From NCBI RefSeq assembly GCF_021347895.1, contig NC_067131.1:10258653-10322652 (forward strand): DNA of 64,000 nucleotides, read 5' to 3'. The DNA is from Acanthochromis polyacanthus. Its lineage: Eukaryota; Chordata; Actinopteri; Pomacentridae. This document shows positions 56,563-64,000 of this stretch, piece after piece; the first letter of the stretch is position 1; each line of letters starts with the position of its first letter. The notes under the pieces are model-generated. The model did no database searches, was not told the origin of the DNA, and saw nothing but the letters and a program-made list of their open reading frames with translations. The position numbers were made by a program, and so were the translations under genes.

Positions 56563-59338
56563 GGATTAGATTTATATAGCACTTTTCTGGGAAGCTTTTC
56601 AGCAGGATTACCCTTTTAAATCAATGAAACATTACCTCATGACCAAATTAGCTGAGCAAATCAATTTAAGAAGGTATCAGTGAGTCATAAATTTGGCTAA
56701 GCTCAACTGGAATTGTATAATTTGTTGTAATTATGTATAGTAGCACTGTACATAGCAGAGTAATCTAACGTATGTAGACTTGGGGTATAAGTCTGCTATT
56801 GGACAAGCATTCTCCTCCCCTTCTGTTGTGTAGTGAAAAATTGTCATCATTGTAGGAAACAACTACACAATAAAAATGGCTTGTTTTGACAAACTTTTGG
56901 ATTACACAATGAGACAAGCTTGCTTGATTCTTGTGTTGAATGGCTGTAAATATCTGCAAAGAAGATGCTGACAGCATTTACTGTCTAAGAGGGACGTTCT
57001 TGCATGTTTGCGATAAAGAAAATGGAAAAGTTTCATTCTGCAAGCATATTCCACCAAAATGAATTCCCCTCCGACCCCATTTGGCAGCGATACTTTCACT
57101 CCATCATGTGCTTTGTGTAAAGACAGTTGTTATTGTTTTAAAGAGATAGAAACAAGCCAGAAAGTTTTTTTGTTTGTTTTTTTTACCCTATAGCAGAATA
57201 ATAATGGGTTTAGCCATTCTCCAAAGCTGACACAGCTCTGAAGCTAGATAAGACAACATCAAGCAATTTGAAGGATTCAGTCATTCTCTTCAAGTTACAC
57301 AACTCTACAAAAGCTATTTCAATTGCAAACACACATTTACTCTCAATGAAGGACATTATAAATGCATGTCTCTTATTTAGTACTAAGAACAATGCAAAAA
57401 TTGAAGTCATCACTAAAAAATGTGTAGCAGTGTGTAGTAAAAAGTAAAAGAAAGACTGTTGCTCTGAAGAAAATCACAATATACACTGATAACATACTAT
57501 ACATAAGTCTAGTGTTGGGATGTTTTTGACATATCAAATGATACATCAAAACATACACTGTGTTTGGCAGATCTACCCTTAACATCCTGAATCTTAATTA
57601 AAAATTCCACCTTATTCTGATAATCCTCTTGTAGGAACAACTACAGACTTTATTAACATTGAAACACTTAAAATGAATGAGGCCCTGAATGACATTACAT
57701 GTTGCATTAATAATATTTTAATATTACAGACTGTAAAAGATTCCAGGTGATGCTTGTTTGCTTTAAACAAACATCTGTTTGAAATAACTGGTTTATTTGT
57801 TAGGATAAACAAGTCTAGATGTGCCTCCTTGCCCTCCTGCTTTAAGGAGCCAGCAAGATAATTCACACAATTAAACCCATTTTACCTTGGGAGTGCAGCT
57901 AATTAAAAGTCAATCCAATTTAGCCCGTCAGGTTTCCAATGCGAGTCAGCACAGATAAGAACTTGGAGGATGGATGATTGTGGGAGTAGGAGCAGAGAAA
58001 GAGCAGCGATCTTATCTGTAGTCATCTGTCAACGTTGGATGACAGGCTGTTGAAATTAAACGCCATTGAATTTCTCCACGATGTGTTTAGATACCTGTGC
58101 AATCCTCACTAATGTGAAAAGTTATTTAATCTAAAGTTCAGCTGGATAATTACTTGTGCAGGTAGGCAAAAATCAATATAATAGACATTCTGTTTATCTG
58201 TATTGTATTTACACATTGGAAGGTTTAATGTTGTACTTACTGCTGCTGATCACATTATTTTAAGTTCACTTTTTGGAAGCTATAACATAGATTTTGCAGC
58301 GTAGTTTTGATTTACAATATTTGATGACTGTTGTGTTACCGACCGGATAATAGTTCATCTTTATAAACCGTAGGTGCTGATTTTTATACAGAAAATACTA
58401 CTATGAGGTCGCCATTTTGTAATATTTTTTTCTGTGTTGCTGAAATATATTAATAAAAAAACACCATTATCATATCAGGGTTACAACCGGGACCTTGTTA
58501 ACTCTGGTGTGTAAGTAATCCACCAATTTTTATAATAGTGTGTATTATGTGTTACCCGTGAGCTTAACTTGTGTCCAATATATTTAACCTTTTTTGGTGT
58601 CGTCTGATAGTTTCTTACAAGTTTTGGTTTCACCCTAACCCGATTAAAAAATTATATAAAGGTGTTCTTTTTAATTTAAGAGTTCAAAAAAGAATAATGT
58701 TTCACGTTCTCTCATCTATCATTGCTTTTCCTTTACTGGCGTTTTTGGTCTTTGTTGTGGTTGCTGTGGCAACGTGCACACCATATGGGGCAAATGCTTT
58801 TAGCAGTGATCTTAATTCCACCTTTACTTCATATCATTCACTTGGTCTCTTTCCCACATTTGCTGGCTCTCTGCTCTGTCGCTATCTGAAGTGTAGGTCA
58901 GTTATGAAGGATGTCAGACACTGTGAAGCGTCTTGAGAAAAATTTGTGGTTTGTGATATTGTATTAAGTCGATAAAAATGACAAGTTGACGGTTGCAACA
59001 TGAGCAAATCAGTAATGCATCCTGACCAGATGTTTTGAAAACCTGATAAGCTTTCAATGAAGCATAAAACAGACATGATTAGAGATGGACACCAGCCGTA
59101 GACACTAGTTGGAGAATCAGCTCATAATGATGTATTATTAGAGCATCTGAAGCAATCTTAGAGAAAATTGCATTACTTGGTCTTTAAAATATACCAATCT
59201 AAATGTATGTTTGTGTGGTTGCTTGTGTGTAGCTTTGTGAGACCATTTCAAGTAGTTCCTGTTGTCAATAATTTGCTGGCTGCAAATGAAGAGCCAGCAA
59301 TCGTTACGTGGGGGTCTCGCCATCAACTCTACACAATG
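56563..59338. other. Non-coding stretch with a degraded repeat tail
   Basis: No gene recognised. GACACTGTGAAGCGTCTTGA at 58918 resembles the 3' end of a common fish interspersed repeat. The 121-codon frame at 58571-58936 covers part of that repeat and is not supported as a gene. Confidence 0.4.
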
Positions 59339-59340
59339 TA

Positions 59341-60003
59341 CACTGACAGTCATTAAAAACTTTGAGACCAAATTTTTCAACATATTTTTTATTTTGAAGC
59401 CCGAAACTGGATTTTCTTCATATGAATCATTTGTTTAGCATATTGGCATACAGAAACAAAAATCTAAAGTTTCAAGAATGATTTCAAAATAAAGAATTTC
59501 ACAAAAGAAAACGGCACCTGCCAAACACAAAGTCACAACAGTCAACACCGAGTATGGCCTCGATGCAGGCAGCAATCCGTCGGCGCATGCTTTGGACCAG
59601 GCTTCTGATTGTGGGTTGGGAACAGCCCATACGCCTGGCTACATCACTGTAGCTCAAACCGGCCTCCACCATACCCAGTGCCCGGAGACGACGTTCATGT
59701 GATAGACGCGGCATGATGCTGTTCACTGGACTAACAATGGTGGCCTTTTTTGGGCCTTTATATAGGCCTTCAAAACCCATTCTCAAATTGTGCAGATACT
59801 CACTGAGTATTGCTTGGTGTGTATTTGGTTCACATTTGCAAAGTGACCAACCCATGTGCAATGAATCATGACAAAATGACAACTCATTATCTCAACTACC
59901 AGGGCACTAGATCATCAGTAAATCCACAATGAATAATTTCAACCCCCCTACAAGTAGAATTCTGCGTACATTTCTACCTCAAAGTTTCTATTGACTGTCA
60001 GTA
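59341..60003 (-). mobile_element. Internally deleted Tc1-like transposon
   Basis: A 663 bp element with inverted ends CACTGACAGTCATTAAAAAC (left) and TTTCTATTGACTGTCAGTA (right), flanked by TA dinucleotides (59339-59340, 60004-60005), the Tc1/mariner target duplication. On the minus strand it holds a fused transposase frame (listed separately). The right end is upstream of the gene. Confidence 0.82.
59499..59714 (-). pseudogene. Tc1 transposase N-terminus fused to its C-terminus (71 residues)
   Basis: From the ATG at 59714 the frame reads MPRLSHERRLRALGMVEAGL, then SYSDVARRMGCSQPTIRSLV, the first helix-turn-helix of the paired-like DNA-binding domain. It then jumps directly to SMRRRIAACIEA, the extreme C-terminus of this transposase group. 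The whole catalytic DDE core is deleted but the frame stays open to a stop at 59499. It is a minimal DNA-binding remnant. An open frame extends upstream to 59882 but the MPRL start matches the family. Confidence 0.78.
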
Positions 60004-60175
60004 TATATTTATCATCGGATGGGCTAGACATAGGCTAGACAAATGACACGGAAAACCACCCTGAAAACATCTCTTAGTCATCCTCGTTAGTCATCTGTGC
60101 CTCCATGCTCCCCTCCTCCCACCTCTAGCTATCACTCCACATGGAAAGCATATGTTTCTCCTCCAAATGGAAGTA

Positions 60176-60198
60176 TTTTTTTTTTTTTTTTTTTTTTT
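60176..60198. repeat. Poly(T) run
   Basis: About 23 consecutive T bases. It could be the inverted tail of a retroposed sequence, but no source sequence is recognisable next to it. Confidence 0.9.
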
Positions 60199-60808
60199 GC
60201 TTGGCACATCATCAATTAGCATAAATGTATTTAATATTTTTCTCAAGTTCTGGAAACAGGCAGAGTGTAACTTGAAGCTAAAGCAAAAGAGAGAGAGAGA
60301 TAAGGTGCATGTCTCTGTGATTTAGATGTCCTGAGTCCCTGCTTTAGTGGTGTTATCAGTGTCACGCAGCTACTGATCTGTGAGCTTTCGGGAGCACAAA
60401 ACCTGAAGGGAAAACAAAGTGTCTTAACCCTGCTCTGTCCAGGGGTCTTTTCCAAATGCAAACATGTGTTCACACCCATGTGTCGGTGCCAAGAGAACTG
60501 AATAGCATTTCATTGAGATTCCTCAAGTAGCTGCTCGCGTTGTTTCCAATGCCAAGTTTGTACCCAAGGTTATTCCCAGAATTTAAATTGTGACATGCAA
60601 TGAGGGACCTACCAACAACCCAGTTTAAAATAGATAATTGGCAAGCTTGTGCCAGAAGTACTTAGAATGAGGAGGAAATCTAAGTTAAAGGTGGAGAAAC
60701 TATATTTAAAAAGATACTTTAGGAGGAAGGGATTGTTCAGCCAGACATTGAAATCTCTAACTGGTGACTTTTTTTGCAGCACTTGCATTTTGCATTACTG
60801 TAGCTTTG

Positions 60809-60950
60809 CTTAATAGGACACAATTCCAAACAATGCAACACAGTCTTTGTCTTAGACTTCACTTTATTTATATCTTTGCAGGAGTCATCAGAAAAGTCAA
60901 TTCATATCTGGTCACTGACTTATGACACAAAAGTAACTCAATAAATAAAC
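60809..60950. repeat. Direct repeat, left copy (~140 bp)
   Basis: It shares AATGCAACACAGTCTTTGTC, CACTTTATT, AGGAGTCATCAG and AACTCAATAA in the same order with 62036-62172. The two copies are 1.2 kb apart and diverged. Confidence 0.7.
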
Positions 60951-60959
60951 CGATTATCA

Positions 60960-61560
60960 ACCTGGACAGTTATTGTGGTCTTGCCTGGGGACCAGACAGC
61001 CTTTATATTGTGTATTACAAATACACATAAAGTCAGTCTGGAACTGCTCCATTGAACCAAATCTAGCCCAGAGGCGGGACTACCGATCACAGCTTGAATT
61101 GGAGAGAGCCAATCAGCGTAACTCATGTGTGACGCAATCACTAAGCGACCTAACAGTTGCCTTTCCGCCATGATGTTTTGTAGTTTTAACAGCTTCCTTC
61201 GCCGTACAGGGGTCCTGAGGAAAATCTAAGCTCTCCCTTTCAACAGTGGAGGGCAGCATTACGCATTCTATCGTACAGCCTGCCGGAATTAAAAATACAT
61301 CCTTTTTAAAAAGAAAAGCTTTAAGAGCTGCTTCTTGTTGAGGTTTTAAGGACAAATTCAGCCCGTGCAAAACAGAGGAAGGCGCACGAGAGAAACCTCG
61401 CTCTGTTGCGGTCGCATCGTTAACTCCCGCCTCTGGTGCTCTGATTGGTTCGGTCTGATCTGCTCGGAGCTTGAAAACCTGTCAAAATGTGTCAATGGAG
61501 GAGGGCTAGACCGTATTCCCGTATATCCCTTATAACGGGAATGCAGTCTAGCTAAGCTAG
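60960..61560. repeat. GC-richer block with repeated AGAGGCGGGA-type motifs
   Basis: Contains TCTAGCCCAGAGGCGGGACT (61066) and, inverted, CCCGCCTCTGGTGCTCTGAT with GGAGGGCTAGACC (61425-61512), so the block is roughly palindromic. It resembles the ends of a teleost DNA transposon, but the class and exact limits cannot be fixed by eye. Confidence 0.35.
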
Positions 61561-62035
61561 GCTAATTGTGGTCGATATTTGCCGTTTTTCCAATTGTCAG
61601 TATTTTTATTGACCAAATATTGATAAATTAAATATGCTACTTCAGGTCTGATGCAAGAAATGCAAGCTATTGCCACAAACTAGGAAACTGGCTGCTCTCA
61701 CAGTAGCTAAGGCTATGCTAATGGCTAACAGCTAAGTCAGAAGACAGCCAAAAATTACCCCAAAACAGAGCGAGGGTAATAATAATTTAGAATGCTTTAA
61801 CATTTGGGAAATAAAAGTGATAGAACAGTGAAATACTAATAAAATAAAGAACAGAAGACTGACCTGCAGGAGACAAACTGGCCAATCCAAGTTGATCACA
61901 CATAAATTTCTGCTGTCACGTGATGTTAAAACATGACATTTAATATTGGTCCCAAATGTTGGTAATTGGCCTTTCTTGACCACCAATAATTGACATCAGT
62001 ATCTGCCTTGAAAAACCCACATTGACTGATCCCTA

Positions 62036-62172
62036 CTTAACAGGACACGGGTTCCAAAAAATGCAACACAGTCTTTGTCTTAGAATTCACTTTATTATCT
62101 TTGTGGGAGTCATCAGTAGAGTAGCAGATGAAACTGGCCACAGAGATTGGAGACTTAACTCAATAAGTCTCT
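62036..62172. repeat. Direct repeat, right copy (~140 bp)
   Basis: Partner of 60809-60950. Confidence 0.7.
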
Positions 62173-64000
62173 TAAATGAGCCAGAGCTCACTGCAGTAAC
62201 TTGCTGTTGGCTGCTGCAGGACTCAGTGACCAGAGTCTGAAACTACAAGCTGTATATATTGAGTTAAATAGGCAAAAGATCACATGAATTAAACTCTTGG
62301 CCATCATTCAACCCCTAGCAGGATTTCAGCTGGATGGAATATGTGGAAAAATCTTCAGAAAAGCACCAAGGACAGTGTTTGGGATGCTGCTCTGCTCTCA
62401 CACGTTTTGGATTTTGAAAATCACAGATTATAGAAATATTAGAGATTTGGATTAACTTGAAGTGAGTCAGCTCCACTCCTCCTCCATGCAGATTTTTACA
62501 TCAGAGATTCACACAGAGACTTACTAGAAGAAGTTAAGTGATCTTGCACGATGTCTCCAATCCATTAACGTCTCCCAAGAAATGCATAGCAGCCTTTAAA
62601 TGGCATCTTTGACATGCACAGTTTACCATAAGTTGCATGTGTACTAATGAATGTGTACAGTCAGATGACTTTGCCTGGAGTAAAATCTACATTACACAGC
62701 TCAAAATGAATCTACAGCAACCTTCTGCATGCTGAACAAACAGCCAGTGTGTTTATTTCCTTGTCATTTTCAGAACAGCGGACATGAGAAACATAATAGC
62801 TCAATTTTCACTCAATATACACCCCATACTGTATGATTTCACACTATTTTTTGGCATCCTGCAGTGAGCTGCTTTTGTTAATGTAGCTAAAACAATTAAA
62901 GAGAATTTAGGTCACGTCTTGTTTTGAGTGTGAAGAGAAGGCAGAGGAGGATTACAGCTGACTGTAGGCCAATCCTTCCAACAGCCCACATCTCGCACAA
63001 TTGTCCCAACTAATCCATCTCTTTGTAATCAGCAGTCTCTCACCACATCTTCTGACATGGCCCCGTCGAATCTCAGCACATGTAGTCCATTTAAAGCATA
63101 TGCTGACACAGTTGGTTTGAGAACTGAGCTATTAAATTCACAGTGATTTCATGAAAACCCTTTTTGTTCAGCACCAAATGATCTTTGTTTGCATTCTCAC
63201 ATCAACATACTTGTATTTATTTTTGGCTTTTTAAATTTTCACCTCATATTTTTGCTGATATATTACAATATTCATTTCACTTAACACATTACATTGGTGC
63301 CCTGAGCAGGATACATATTCTGTTCAAAATATTGCATTTGTTTGGTGTGATGGTTGAATGGTGAGGAAATGCAGGAGAAGCTGAATGATTGAGCAGAGAT
63401 CAGCATCAAACTACAAAATTATAGCAATCCTTTATGTGGCAAAAACATGAAACCTTATCTTGACTTAAAGGAATGGTGTGACTATTGGGAATTACTCTTA
63501 GTCTCTTTCTTACTGGGTGTTATGTGTAGTAGTACCTGGTTGAAATCAATCAGCCTATTTCCTTGAGAAGTTGCTGGGCAGTGAGTCGGGATTCCAAGAC
63601 TCCATCCATAAAACTGTCAAGCCTATAACCACCTAATAAAAACATTACTGTTCTTTCTACACTTCAGTTTTACCACTGATTAAAATAAACAGACCTGACA
63701 TGGTAATTACTGTGCTTTACAGGAAAGAAACACACTTGCTGTTTCTCCCTGTGTCCAGTCTTTGTCTTACACTAAGCTGCTGCCTATTTCCTCATATTTA
63801 CTCGACAGATTAACTAGTGTGCCATTAAGCTTATCATTTAACTCTATTTGCGTGACATCAAATAAGAAAAATGTTGATCTCTTTCTTCAACAACTGAGTA
63901 TATAATATAATATTGTATTTTGAAAACACAAAGAATTGTTTGATCCATCAGGTGTATCAAATACAAACTCTTGTACTAAATGCTGTGCTATTCACTGCAT
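62173..64000. other. Non-coding end of the window
   Basis: No exon or repeat family recognised in the last 1.8 kb. Confidence 0.45.

Noticed and set aside
58571..58936. 121-codon frame with a hydrophobic segment
   Set aside because: It ends in a known-looking fish repeat tail (GACACTGTGAAGCGTCTTGA), so the frame crosses a repeat boundary.

Overview
The window is eukaryotic nuclear DNA from a bony fish, most likely a teleost. Genes are split by GT/AG introns, the sequence is AT-rich, a tRNA-derived SINE with a GGATG-type tail is present, and there are Tc1, PIF/Harbinger and hAT elements of kinds typical of teleosts. Two conserved genes anchor it: the 3' end of an Elk-type potassium channel (best call kcnh4) and a complete rab5c. 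As I recall the human map, KCNH4 and RAB5C are neighbours on 17q21 in the same relative order and orientation. That supports these names over the similar kcnh8/rab5a pair.

Layout. 1-4544: last three visible coding exons of kcnh4. 6.4-20.7 kb: four small three-exon genes for secreted Ly6/uPAR-type (three-finger) proteins, all on the + strand, lying between kcnh4 and rab5c. This interval is a decayed tandem duplication. Copy 1 (about 3289-15955) and copy 2 (about 15958-23491) each run from the last kcnh4 intron, through Ly6 genes, to the DNA just upstream of rab5c. Copy 2 carries a broken kcnh4 last exon (about 15958-16545), and the breakpoint can be read at 15955/15958. Both copies were later interrupted by transposons: a 4.3 kb composite insertion with a nested solo LTR in copy 1, and a Harbinger remnant, a MITE, a Harbinger element and a SINE in copy 2. 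23.4-30.5 kb: rab5c with a noncoding first exon, five coding exons and a poly(A) signal.

30.5-64 kb holds little recognisable coding sequence. It has a 3 kb Harbinger composite made of two copies joined head to head (32300-35291), a CpG-rich stretch with a possible first coding exon of an unidentified gene (43209-43245), and several decayed or internally deleted transposons (Tc1-like at about 44.2, 49, 55.8 and 59.3 kb; Harbinger-like at 54.2 kb). The rest is AT-rich non-coding DNA with degenerate repeats.

The most interesting signal is the Ly6 array. Between the third and fourth genes the signal-peptide exon is identical and much of intron 2 is identical. The mature protein differs at about twenty codons by amino-acid changes and at only about three by silent changes. 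This is the pattern expected of rapidly diversifying secreted three-finger proteins. Their function is not known from sequence. Everything here comes from reading the sequence; no search was run.
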